Shown here piece by piece: positions 9,673 to 17,996 of a DNA stretch of 57,002 bases. The translations under genes and the position numbers were made by a program. The stretch is from an uncultured Erysipelotrichaceae bacterium. Lineage in GTDB: Bacteria; Bacillota_I; Bacilli_A; RFN20; CAG-826. The DNA lies in the NCBI GenBank assembly GCA_902800645.1, contig CADCFC010000009.1:1-57002 (forward strand), in the 5' to 3' direction. How positions within the stretch are numbered: position 1 is the stretch's first letter; each line of letters opens with the position of its first letter. Under the pieces are notes generated by a model, which saw only the letters and a program-made list of their open reading frames with translations, was not told the origin of the DNA and searched no databases.

Positions 9673-11004
9673 TTACTCGTAATAGGTATAGTTATATCCA
9701 TACCCTGATATTTTTAATGACCTACTTATCTCTTGATAGGTATTTCCATTTAATTGTCTATTTTGTGGTTCATAAGAGTTAGAGAATTCACCAGATGTTT
9801 TAAAGCTCAGATGTCCTCCAACATATATATATGATGTTTTAACAGTGTGACTAGTAGTGGTCCAATCTTCTAATTGAAATCTAACAGTTAAATTTATATC
9901 TGCGTCTAACTCATCATATAAATCAGTGATATTAATATTTAATTTGAAATTAATTTTGTTTAAGAAGACCACTCCTGATTGTTTGATAACACTGGTGGTG
10001 AGATTCGCTCTTAAGATAGAGTTATCTAAATATAGATTATCTTCTTCAATTGTTGTTTTGGTGTAATCTCTTTCTACTATTCTTAAAGTCGCAAAGAAAT
10101 ATGAATAGTAACCATCTATATCTATTGCTTTATAAGTAAGGGAGTAATTGCCTAATTCTCTTGGATTATATTCTCCTTCCACTAAAGTGATGGAGTTAGA
10201 GATATCATTATTATTTTTATCAAAAGCTTTTAAACCTAAATCAGTTGGATTAATAGTGGTGTATTTATTTTTCGCTGCGATAAGTGTTCCTTCATTACAC
10301 TTTTCTTCATTTAAATAGAAACCAGGAGCGGATTCATTAATCACATCGATGATATATGTTTTAGAAGATAATTCTCCTTGAAGATAATTATCTCCATAAT
10401 AAGAGACTTTAAGTTCACTTATTCCAGAAGATAGACACTCAATTTTACGAGTGGATTCATTTACTCTTATGACTTCTGGATTAGATATTTCATAAAATAG
10501 ACTACTGGTATTTGGAAGAAATGAATCTGGAAGGTCATATGATTTATTCACTTCATATAACATATGAGAGTAATTACTACTTTCTTCAATCACTCTTGTA
10601 TAGGAAGTGACTTCTATTGAATCAGTGTAGTTATCGTTATAGTCGCGATAAGTACATGTTAAAGTAGCTTTTCCATTAGAGACAAACCAGTTATTTAATG
10701 TTGGGTTAACGATGTCTCTATCACTTGAGCTCCAAGCTAACAGATAGTAATCACTATCAAGAGTGGTTTTCTTTCCATATTTATTTGTGTATTCAACCTT
10801 ATATTTAGTTGTGTTATTTCCATTAACGAATCCAATATATGGAGCCTTTTCATTTGTTGGAACAATTTTTATTGATGGATCACATATTGGAGTGGGTGGA
10901 GGAGAAGGAGGATTAGAGCTATCTTCTTTTGTTCCACTTGAAGAGCATCCCACAAGTGGGATTATCAGTAATATAGAAAATAGAGAATGTATCTTTCTTT
11001 TCAT
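9673..11004 (-). CDS. Lipoprotein with Ig-like domains
   Basis: 443 aa. Signal peptide with lipobox LVGC and Cys at residue 20, followed by a Ser/Pro-rich linker. The exported region looks like two or three beta-sandwich modules: one containing AWSSSDRDIVNP (a Big2-type WSSSD motif), one with LSSGISELKVSYYGD (also Big2-like) and one with GNYSLTYKAIDIDGYYS (typical of Ig-like/HYR folds). No enzymatic motif is visible. The stop codon touches that of the convergent fic gene with no intergenic base. A structural, adhesive or ligand-binding role is inference. Confidence 0.75.
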   Translation of the reverse strand: MKRKIHSLFSILLIIPLVGCSSSGTKEDSSNPPSPPPTPICDPSIKIVPTNEKAPYIGFVNGNNTTKYKVEYTNKYGKKTTLDSDYYLLAWSSSDRDIVNPTLNNWFVSNGKATLTCTYRDYNDNYTDSIEVTSYTRVIEESSNYSHMLYEVNKSYDLPDSFLPNTSSLFYEISNPEVIRVNESTRKIECLSSGISELKVSYYGDNYLQGELSSKTYIIDVINESAPGFYLNEEKCNEGTLIAAKNKYTTINPTDLGLKAFDKNNNDISNSITLVEGEYNPRELGNYSLTYKAIDIDGYYSYFFATLRIVERDYTKTTIEEDNLYLDNSILRANLTTSVIKQSGVVFLNKINFKLNINITDLYDELDADINLTVRFQLEDWTTTSHTVKTSYIYVGGHLSFKTSGEFSNSYEPQNRQLNGNTYQEISRSLKISGYGYNYTYYE

Positions 11005-11174
11005 ATCTCACTTATATTATACATCTAATAGGCACGCTTAACTCTGTATCAGGGAATATGTTAGAGACTTATTACATACATTTTCGAAAGCATTATTAAA
11101 TTTAAATGCAAAATAGTGAAAAAATAGTGAAATAATAATGAAATTTTGATATATTATTTGCGTGAGGATAATCT

Positions 11175-12227
11175 ATGATTAAAGTCAAACTCGATAGCGA
11201 TATATTAAATTCAATTCTTGATATTGAAAAGAACAAGAACTCTTTAGATTTAGTTAAAATACCTATTAATCTATCGAATAAATTTAGAAAGAACACTAAA
11301 AAAAGAAGTTCATACGCCTCTAATAAAATTGAGGGCAATCCTTTAACATATGAGCAAGCCGATGCCGCTATTGAAGCTAAGAATAGACATTTCCTTAAAC
11401 CAGAGCAAGAAATCAGAAATTACTATTTAGCATTGGAATTACTTGAGAAGAAGCTAGATGCCAAAGAGCCTTTGTCACTTAAATTATTGCTAGAAATTCA
11501 AAAGCAAATTTGTGAAGGCGAACCAAAAGAAAAGATAGGTCTAAGGGGGGCGATGCCTCCGGGAGTATTGTTTGCTGTTTGGAATGAAGATGGCACACCG
11601 GCTTATATCCCTCCTGAATATTCAGAAGTCCCGACATTATTAGACGAATTATTTAAATATATTGATGATTCAGATGATCACCCATTAATCAAAGCGTCGA
11701 TTATTCATTATCAATTAGTAACTATTCACCCTTTTGAAGATGGTAATGGTAGAACCGCTAGGATTGTTTCTAGTTATTATCTTTCTTTAAACGGATATGG
11801 ATTTAAAAATGTTGGTTCTTTAGAAGAATATATGTCTTATAACATTGATGAATATTATGACTCTCTTCAAATGGGATTACCTGTTTTATATTATGATGGG
11901 AGAAACAATCCTCCACACAGCGAGATATGGATTAAATACTATTTAAAGATATTCTCTTTGTACGCTTCTAAAGTGCTTTCAATTGCATTACAAGAATCTA
12001 ATGATAATAAACAAGAAAGACTATCCCATCTATCAAAAAAAGCTAAAGATTTCCTAAATTATTTAGAAAAAAATAATATTTTAGTGTTTGCACCAATTGA
12101 TCTTGCTAGTAAGTTAAGAGTTACTAACAGAACAATTATAAATTGGTGTTCTGAACTAGTAAATAATGGCTATTTAAGGCCTGTAATTGTCAATAAAAGA
12201 ATCCGCCATTATGAGGTGATTAAATAA
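11175..12227 (+). CDS. Second Fic-domain protein, class II
   Basis: 350 aa; GAGG precedes ATG 11175 by about nine bases. The inhibitory helix motif SNKIEGN (residues 49-55) and the complete active-site motif HPFEDGNGR (185-193) are both present, and a winged-helix DNA-binding-like domain follows (about 285-350, with a segment IDLASKLRVTNRTIINWC). This Fic plus winged-helix layout is common in bacterial Fic proteins of unknown target. It differs clearly from the first fic gene 1.5 kb upstream, so the two are not a recent duplication. The intervening minus-strand lipoprotein gene means they are not co-transcribed. Confidence 0.93.
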   Translation: MIKVKLDSDILNSILDIEKNKNSLDLVKIPINLSNKFRKNTKKRSSYASNKIEGNPLTYEQADAAIEAKNRHFLKPEQEIRNYYLALELLEKKLDAKEPLSLKLLLEIQKQICEGEPKEKIGLRGAMPPGVLFAVWNEDGTPAYIPPEYSEVPTLLDELFKYIDDSDDHPLIKASIIHYQLVTIHPFEDGNGRTARIVSSYYLSLNGYGFKNVGSLEEYMSYNIDEYYDSLQMGLPVLYYDGRNNPPHSEIWIKYYLKIFSLYASKVLSIALQESNDNKQERLSHLSKKAKDFLNYLEKNNILVFAPIDLASKLRVTNRTIINWCSELVNNGYLRPVIVNKRIRHYEVIK

Positions 12228-12270
12228 GCACATATCCATAGCGCGCACAAAAATAGAAAATTTGGGCACG

Positions 12271-12299
12271 TTGTATTGTTAATAATCTATTTATATAAT
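12271..12299 (+). promoter_or_regulatory. Promoter for the HTH membrane protein gene
   Basis: TTGTAT (12271-12276), 17-bp spacer, TATAAT (12294-12299). The predicted leader of about 95 bases contains a short hairpin (ACGCGA ... TCGCGT around 12325-12342) and ends with a strong GGAGG ribosome site before ATG 12403. Confidence 0.65.
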
Positions 12300-12402
12300 A
12301 AATAAAAGTCTAATTCTATTTTTACGCGAGTGATTTCGCGTTCTCAGTTATTTAAAATATTCGCTGAATCAGTGAGTATGTTAGGGAAGGAGGTATCCGT
12401 TT

Positions 12403-13314
12403 ATGACTTTAGGACAAAAAATTAAGAAGTTAAGAAATGAAAAAGGATTAACTCAAAAAGATCTAGCGGATCAAGTACATGTCACTTTCCAAACAGTTAG
12501 TAAGTGGGAAAAAGACGAAAACGAACCAGATGTTTCTACATTAAAGGAATTATCTAAGCTATTTGATGTAACAGTGGATCAACTCGTTAATGGAGAAGAA
12601 TTAACTGCTTCAAAAGAAAATAGTAACGAAGTAGAGCCAGTAGTGGTTCCACCTGTAGCAGTTAATAAGACTGTTGTTATTCATCAAAAAGAACTGCACG
12701 TATGTAGAAGGTGTAACAAAGATATTCCTGAAAACGAATTAGTGGTGGAAGACTTCTGTGTTAGACCAAGCGGAAGAGGTCACGCAGCAGAATATCGTAA
12801 AGACTATTATCATAAAGACTGTTTAGAACAAACTAAGAAAGATAGAGAAGTCGCTGCTGCATTAGCTAAAAAAGCACATGGAAAGAAATATAAAAAGCTT
12901 TCATTTGGCTGGGGCATTGCAGGAGGCGTTATTGCTTTAATTACATCTCTACTCATATTTTTAATTGTTCCAGCGTGTAAAGAGGCTATCCATCCTGGTT
13001 TAGCAGTGTTATTTGCCGCTATTATTGGCTACGCAACATTTGCGATGCTTTATTGCATTATTTCTGGCTCATATATCGCTGATGTATTCTTATGGTGCGC
13101 TGGATTATCTATTAAGATGCCTGGAATTATCTTCTCTTGGGATATTGATGGTATCGTTTGGGCGATTACTATGAAAGTAGTGTTTGCGATATTTGGCTTC
13201 TTTATTGGCGTATTAGCTTTAGGTTTTGCAATTGCTTTATCAGCAGTGCTTGGCGCTGTTTCATTTCCATTTGTTTTAGTTCATAATATTCATACAGATT
13301 ATATCGACGCTTAA
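12403..13314 (+). CDS. XRE-type HTH protein with Cys-rich motif and membrane domain
   Basis: 303 aa. Residues 1-65 are a classic XRE/Cro helix-turn-helix (IKKLRNEKGLTQKDLA, then QTVSKWEKDENEPD). After a linker, residues about 105-145 contain a putative zinc-binding motif with CRRC, then C and H residues (YYHKDC). The C-terminal half has about four hydrophobic segments, so the DNA-binding domain would sit at the cytosolic face of the membrane. HTH plus transmembrane proteins of this sort are widespread in Firmicutes; their signals are mostly unknown. It is followed 15 bases later by a lipoprotein gene, which suggests an operon in which the regulator senses envelope state. That function is inference. 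Confidence 0.85.
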   Translation: MTLGQKIKKLRNEKGLTQKDLADQVHVTFQTVSKWEKDENEPDVSTLKELSKLFDVTVDQLVNGEELTASKENSNEVEPVVVPPVAVNKTVVIHQKELHVCRRCNKDIPENELVVEDFCVRPSGRGHAAEYRKDYYHKDCLEQTKKDREVAAALAKKAHGKKYKKLSFGWGIAGGVIALITSLLIFLIVPACKEAIHPGLAVLFAAIIGYATFAMLYCIISGSYIADVFLWCAGLSIKMPGIIFSWDIDGIVWAITMKVVFAIFGFFIGVLALGFAIALSAVLGAVSFPFVLVHNIHTDYIDA

Positions 13315-13329
13315 AGAGAGGATTAAGTT

Positions 13330-14925
13330 ATGAAGAAAAACTTTTTATTCGTTCCTTTTTTAATAGGAATGCTTTTAACTTCGTGTGGTGGCGCTACTTC
13401 TCCTAGCGGACCAGTTGAACCACCAGTAGACAGAAAACAGCAATTTAACACTGCTAGAAAAAACACGGCAGAAGCGATTCAATATGAATATGACTTTAAC
13501 TTAACCGCTAAGATTAAGTTTAAAAATGCAGTTTCTTTTTCTCCAGCAACCTATTCAGGAACAACATATGTGAATACTGGTAATTCAGAGACTCAGTTCT
13601 TACAAAGAAGAAATATCAGTGGATTATTAGTTATTGATAGCACGAATTATATCTATAACGTTGGAACTGATTTAATTAAAATATCCGCAGACGAAGATAA
13701 AGACTTCTCTGTTATTAATCACGAAACCGTTTCTTCTATTTATGATTTTGATAAGAATAATTTTGGCTATATCTTAAAAACTCTTAACGATAACCACTGT
13801 TTGTCCGCTCAATATTCTGGTGGAAAATATATTCTTTCATTACACACTAATTTCAGTCAGGATTCCATTTTAAGTGTATTAAACTTTATTGATAGTAAAA
13901 CTATCATTAAAGCATTAAATGAATACACTAAATCTCAATGGGGTGTTGGCTTAAAAGTTAATACTTGGGCAACATTAACAAGTGACAACACTAAATTACA
14001 TAAATTTCATTTTGATGCAGCTATAACAATTAAAGATGCTTTTGAAATTGGATTTGAATATGAACAAACATATAAGAAATATAGTGGAGTAACTATTACT
14101 CTTCCTACATTTGAAAACACCGACACTAATAGAAGCAGCGTTGAAACTAAATTAGCAAATATTTTGAACACTGTTGTTACTAATAAAGTTGCTAGTACTT
14201 CTTATTATAACTACGATGTTAAAACCACAGTTGATCATGGTGTTAGTAAAACTAATCCACTCGGTTTAGCGGTTAATAGTAGAACTCAAGGTTATACTAA
14301 AAGACAAATAGTTGATAATACTGTCTATTTTAATAACAGATTATTAGTTGATAGCGACTATAAGAATAGTGATCAATATGGTGATTTAGTTAAAGACTAC
14401 GATTCATATCGCGCCAAGTTAAACGACACTAATAAAACTGTTTATGATGTTTTAGATCCAAAAGTTGGTTTCAACCAATATAAAGAATTATCTGAATATG
14501 CCGAAGAGAGTGTTGATGAATATTACATGCTACCAAATAACGCTATATTCACATATGACAATATTAAGGTTGTTAAAAAGACTACCGATAATAGTGGCAA
14601 TGATGTATATAAGTTTGGTTTATCAACTAACACAGTAAAATATCTTTTAAGAGAATATAACAAATCTTTCAGAATGGATTTCAATAGAGTTACAGTGTTT
14701 GATATTTATAAAATCAATAGTGACTTTGTTGCTAAGAAAGCTTTGTTTACAGTTACTGTTTCTCAAGAGAACAAACTTGTTTCATTAAAAATTGATCTCA
14801 AAGGTTTCTACACCGAAACCGATAGCGGAGATCAAGTTAAATATCGTTTAGAAGTTTCAATTGATTACGATTGGACTAAATCCTACACGGCGGTCAGCAA
14901 AAAAGAAGATATTGATAATAATTAA
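13330..14925 (+). CDS. Lipoprotein of unknown function
   Basis: 531 aa; lipobox LTSC with Cys at residue 19, then a Gly/Ser/Pro linker. The mature part is long, polar and beta-rich, with two similarly organised halves each containing segments of the kind FDAAITIKDAFEIGFEYEQ and KALFTVTVSQENKLVSLKI, reminiscent of bacterial lipoproteins with LolA/LppX-like folds, but there is no motif strong enough to name it. GAGAGGA precedes the start. It follows the HTH membrane protein gene by 15 bases and is probably co-transcribed with it. Confidence 0.75.
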   Translation: MKKNFLFVPFLIGMLLTSCGGATSPSGPVEPPVDRKQQFNTARKNTAEAIQYEYDFNLTAKIKFKNAVSFSPATYSGTTYVNTGNSETQFLQRRNISGLLVIDSTNYIYNVGTDLIKISADEDKDFSVINHETVSSIYDFDKNNFGYILKTLNDNHCLSAQYSGGKYILSLHTNFSQDSILSVLNFIDSKTIIKALNEYTKSQWGVGLKVNTWATLTSDNTKLHKFHFDAAITIKDAFEIGFEYEQTYKKYSGVTITLPTFENTDTNRSSVETKLANILNTVVTNKVASTSYYNYDVKTTVDHGVSKTNPLGLAVNSRTQGYTKRQIVDNTVYFNNRLLVDSDYKNSDQYGDLVKDYDSYRAKLNDTNKTVYDVLDPKVGFNQYKELSEYAEESVDEYYMLPNNAIFTYDNIKVVKKTTDNSGNDVYKFGLSTNTVKYLLREYNKSFRMDFNRVTVFDIYKINSDFVAKKALFTVTVSQENKLVSLKIDLKGFYTETDSGDQVKYRLEVSIDYDWTKSYTAVSKKEDIDNN

Positions 14926-14995
14926 GGAATTGAATATGAATACACATGATAAAAAATAAGAAAAGCAGGAGAAACTTAATAAAAATCGTTTGAAA

Positions 14996-15802
14996 ATGAC
15001 AGGAAGTGCCTTTTCAAAATATAATTATCATATGGATGAACACGTTAAAAATCACTTGATAAAAACATTTCCTAAATTATCGTATAGTGAAAAAGAGTTT
15101 GATACTGAAACAGCAATTAATAGGGCTGAGGAAGAGGGGGATGTTGATTGTTTCTGTGCCGTGCTTTTAGCTTTGTTTGAATCACTTTTTGGTGAGGAAG
15201 AGCATGAAATCGCAACTGAGTATTATGGAGAAGCCTATAAAGAAGCATATCTATATTGCACAATATTAAAAGAAGCAGGAGAGAACATGAATGTTTATTC
15301 GTTTTTCATGGGGCGCTTACTTCTTTATATGCCGGACCAAAAAGTTTTTGATTTGTCAGGGCTACCAGATATTGAGCTAGATGTAGAAAAAAGATTTAAG
15401 ATTGCTCTTGAACTTTTAGAAAATGCAAAAAAGGTAGGTATGCCAGTTGATAAAGATATTGCATTTGCAAAAGAGTTCCTTGGGTTTATGAAATCCGGAA
15501 TCAGTAAAAATAACAATCAATCTCATATAAGAAGGAAAGAAGGCTGTTATATAGCTACATGTGTATATGGTTCGTATGATTGTCCAGAAGTTTGGAGTTT
15601 AAGAAGATATAGAGACATTTTTTTAAAAAAACACTTTTTAGGTAGACTGTTCATCAGGGTATATTACACTATATCTCCATTGCTTGTTTCGTTGTTTAAG
15701 AATAACAATTTGTTTATTAAATTTTGGAAGTCTTATCTAGATAGAAAGATTATTCTTTTAAAAAAGAATGGTTATTTAGATAGTCCGTATAAAGACTTGT
15801 AG
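14996..15802 (+). CDS. CFI-box-CTERM protein, start region disrupted
   Basis: 268 aa from ATG 14996 (TTG 14990 also possible). The C-terminal part from about Cys184, CYIATCVYGSYDCPEV then RRYRD, matches the CFI-box C-terminal domain (CxIATxxYG), a Cys-containing tail found on diverse bacterial proteins of unknown role. The N-terminal 180 residues are helical and unrecognised. Neither start has a proper ribosome site. Upstream, ATG 14936 does (AAGGA at 14924-14928, seven bases before it), and its frame is the same, but TAA at 14957-14959 stops it after seven codons; between the stop and 14990 the frame continues with plausible coding sequence. The intact ancestor probably began at 14936. Confidence 0.65.
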   Translation: MTGSAFSKYNYHMDEHVKNHLIKTFPKLSYSEKEFDTETAINRAEEEGDVDCFCAVLLALFESLFGEEEHEIATEYYGEAYKEAYLYCTILKEAGENMNVYSFFMGRLLLYMPDQKVFDLSGLPDIELDVEKRFKIALELLENAKKVGMPVDKDIAFAKEFLGFMKSGISKNNNQSHIRRKEGCYIATCVYGSYDCPEVWSLRRYRDIFLKKHFLGRLFIRVYYTISPLLVSLFKNNNLFIKFWKSYLDRKIILLKKNGYLDSPYKDL

Positions 15803-16442
15803 CAATGCTATATATATTTTATACATTAAAATGAGATAAAAATATTAATAAACACAGTATCTAATCGTTTGATGTAGTGTTGTATTATTTTTTAAAATAA
15901 TAATATATTGGGCTATTATTAAAAGGCATTGTTTTGCTAATAATGAATTGTTTAAAGTTAGGATAGTTAGGTTTACAACTACAACTCACATAAGGAGGAT
16001 TTTTTAATAAGGCCTATCCATATGGGAAAGTAGTTGGTAAAGAAGTAACACACCTAACCTTTTCTTTATATTTAGTTTTTAAAAAAGTTATGAAATGACA
16101 TCTCCGACTTCTCATTCCTGAGGATAGTACACAAATATGCATAAAGTGAATATTAGCAAAGTAATAGCGGCAAGGCGTCATAAATACGCGGGCCGAGATT
16201 TTTAGGCTTCCATGTTTTCTATGGAGCTAAAAGGCAGGGGCGGTCAATATCTCTACAGCTATATAGTTGGACATCGGCGTAGGGTTTCACGCAAAAAGAT
16301 CACGAAATCAAGAGGGCAATAGGCCGAATCCTTTCTTAAATATAAATAGTTAAGAAGCATCAGATGTGATATCATCGTATATAAGATATGGCTTTTATTT
16401 CTAAAAAGCCAATGGAATATAAGGGTATACTGGGTTTGGGAT
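15803..16442. other. Gene-free stretch between CFI-box gene and hsdM
   Basis: No convincing gene in 640 bases. It contains a hairpin near 15916-15945 (ATTATTA ... TAATAAT), a strong SD-like AAGGAGGA around 15992-15999 that is not followed by a start codon but by an open stretch reading NKAYPYGKVVGKEVTH and on to TGA near 16097, a stem-loop around 16205-16228 (GCTTCCAT ... ATGGAGC), a GC-richer block at 16236-16323, and an 8-bp hairpin TGGCTTTT ... AAAAGCCA (16389-16411) just before hsdM. The mixture looks like eroded genes rather than a functional regulatory region. Confidence 0.5.
16236..16323 (+). other. Possible relic of a phage terminase leader
   Basis: A GC-richer block that starts GGGGCGGTC, continues with a CTCTACAG segment and GGACATCGGCGT, and ends with TTTCACGC, CACGAAATC and AGAGGG. 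From memory, this order of elements resembles the conserved non-coding segment just upstream of P27-type terminase small-subunit genes in Firmicute phages. No terminase start codon or gene follows here, so it would be a relic. This is pattern memory, not an alignment. Confidence 0.3.
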
Positions 16443-17996
16443 ATGGTTACAGGAAGTTTAAAAAACAAAATTGATGCTATTTGGCAAGATTTTTACAATG
16501 AAAACATGGCTCAAGTCTCTGATATTGTTAATCAGTTGACTACTTTGATGTTTATTAAGATGCTTGATGATAAGCAAAATGCTATTGAAGCGCAAGCGTC
16601 CATTATTGGTATTAAACCTGACGAAAAAGACCTCGTTTTCAAATCCGGCAGTTATAAGAACTATGAAATCATCAATGGTGAAAAAGCCCTTAAATTTGAA
16701 ATCCCTTACGAAGAATTAAGATGGAAGAACTTTAAAAATCTTAACTCTATGGATTTAGCTAGAAGAATTAAGAACTATGTTGTTCCATTTATTAAGGACC
16801 CTGATAACGAAGCTGTTGGTAAGTTTGGATTGTATGCCAAAAAGTATTCCTTTGGTTTTGACGATAAAGAAAGATTGCTTACATCTGTAGTAGATAAGCT
16901 ATCTGATCCTGAATTGAATTTTAACAACACCGATTTAATGGGCGATGTTTACGAATACATGTGTGGCAGTGGCATTTCAGGTCAGTTTAGAACGCCACGT
17001 CACATTATTGATATGGCTGTTGAAATGATGAAGCCAAAGCTTGGCGAGAAGATTATTGACCCAGCAATGGGAACAGCTGGTTTCTTAATTGAAGCTGCTA
17101 AATACATAAAAGAGCATCAAAAAACCGACCTTTTGAATGTTCAAAATGCAAAGTTATTCTCCGATTCTATGTTTTATGGATGCGATAACGATCCAAACAT
17201 GGCGAGAATTGGCTATATGAACTGTGTCCTTCATGGTATTAAAGATCCTGATATTACAATGGATTCACTTTTAGAAAGTGAAAATGCAACAAAGTATTTA
17301 AATAAATTTGATTTAGTTTTAGCGAATCCGCCTTTTGCTGGCAGTCTTGTTGAATCTGCTACTAATGGTAAAATTCTTTCGATAACCAAAACAAAGAAAA
17401 CTGAATTATTATTTGTTGCTTTGATGGATATGTTGCTTAAGCCTGGTGGACGTTGCATGTCGATTGTTCCTGACGGTGTTTTGTTTGGCTCAGACAATGC
17501 TCACAAACAACTTAGGGTTGAGCTGATAGATAAACAAAAACTTATTGGCGTAATTTCTATGCCAGCTGGCATTTTTAGTTCTGGTTCCAAAAAGGGTTCT
17601 GCTAGTAAAGGTTCTGGTGTTAAAACATCATTTCTGATATTTGAAAAAACGAATAAAGGTGGAACAGATTATGTGTGGTTCTACGATATGCTTGCTGATG
17701 GTTTTACGTTGGATCAAAAAAGAATTGAATGCAAAGACAATGATATCCCGGATGTTATAAAAAAATTTGCTGATTTATCTTCTGAACTTTCACGGGAGCG
17801 TACTGAAAAATCATTTATGGTTCCCGTAAAAGAAATAAGAGATAATGAATATGATTTAACGTTTGGAAAATATAAAAAAACAATTAAGAAAAAAATTGTC
17901 TATAGAAACTCCAGAGATATTGTTTCCGAAATCGAAGCAATTAATGATGAAATATCTAATTCTCTATCCGCTCTTAAAGAAATGCTTGATGATTGA
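16443..17996 (+). CDS. hsdM: Type I restriction-modification methyltransferase subunit
   Basis: 517 aa. N-terminal HsdM helical domain (LKNKIDAIWQDFYNENMAQ), then the N6-adenine methyltransferase fold with the AdoMet motif DPAMGTAGF (206-214) and the catalytic NPPF (295-298). Together with HsdS it methylates adenine in a bipartite target and with HsdR forms the restriction complex. No strong ribosome site precedes ATG 16443. The stop TGA (17994-17996) overlaps the start of hsdS, implying translational coupling. All motifs are intact. Confidence 0.96.
   Translation: MVTGSLKNKIDAIWQDFYNENMAQVSDIVNQLTTLMFIKMLDDKQNAIEAQASIIGIKPDEKDLVFKSGSYKNYEIINGEKALKFEIPYEELRWKNFKNLNSMDLARRIKNYVVPFIKDPDNEAVGKFGLYAKKYSFGFDDKERLLTSVVDKLSDPELNFNNTDLMGDVYEYMCGSGISGQFRTPRHIIDMAVEMMKPKLGEKIIDPAMGTAGFLIEAAKYIKEHQKTDLLNVQNAKLFSDSMFYGCDNDPNMARIGYMNCVLHGIKDPDITMDSLLESENATKYLNKFDLVLANPPFAGSLVESATNGKILSITKTKKTELLFVALMDMLLKPGGRCMSIVPDGVLFGSDNAHKQLRVELIDKQKLIGVISMPAGIFSSGSKKGSASKGSGVKTSFLIFEKTNKGGTDYVWFYDMLADGFTLDQKRIECKDNDIPDVIKKFADLSSELSRERTEKSFMVPVKEIRDNEYDLTFGKYKKTIKKKIVYRNSRDIVSEIEAINDEISNSLSALKEMLDD

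Noticed and set aside
9673-9680. Programmed readthrough between fic and the facing lipoprotein gene
   Set aside because: The two genes are on opposite strands and meet end to end; the zero gap is only tight packing.
15992-16099. Short open stretch after a strong AAGGAGGA
   Set aside because: No start codon in frame after the ribosome site, and a stop lies just upstream, so it is at most a gene fragment.
16259-16468. 69-aa minus-strand open frame
   Set aside because: Overlaps the relic-like block and the hsdM start; no ribosome site or recognisable domain.
17863-17988. Upstream extension of the hsdS frame inside hsdM
   Set aside because: The extra residues lie wholly inside hsdM coding sequence and look unlike an HsdS N-terminus; starts at 17989 or 17998 fit the usual overlap.
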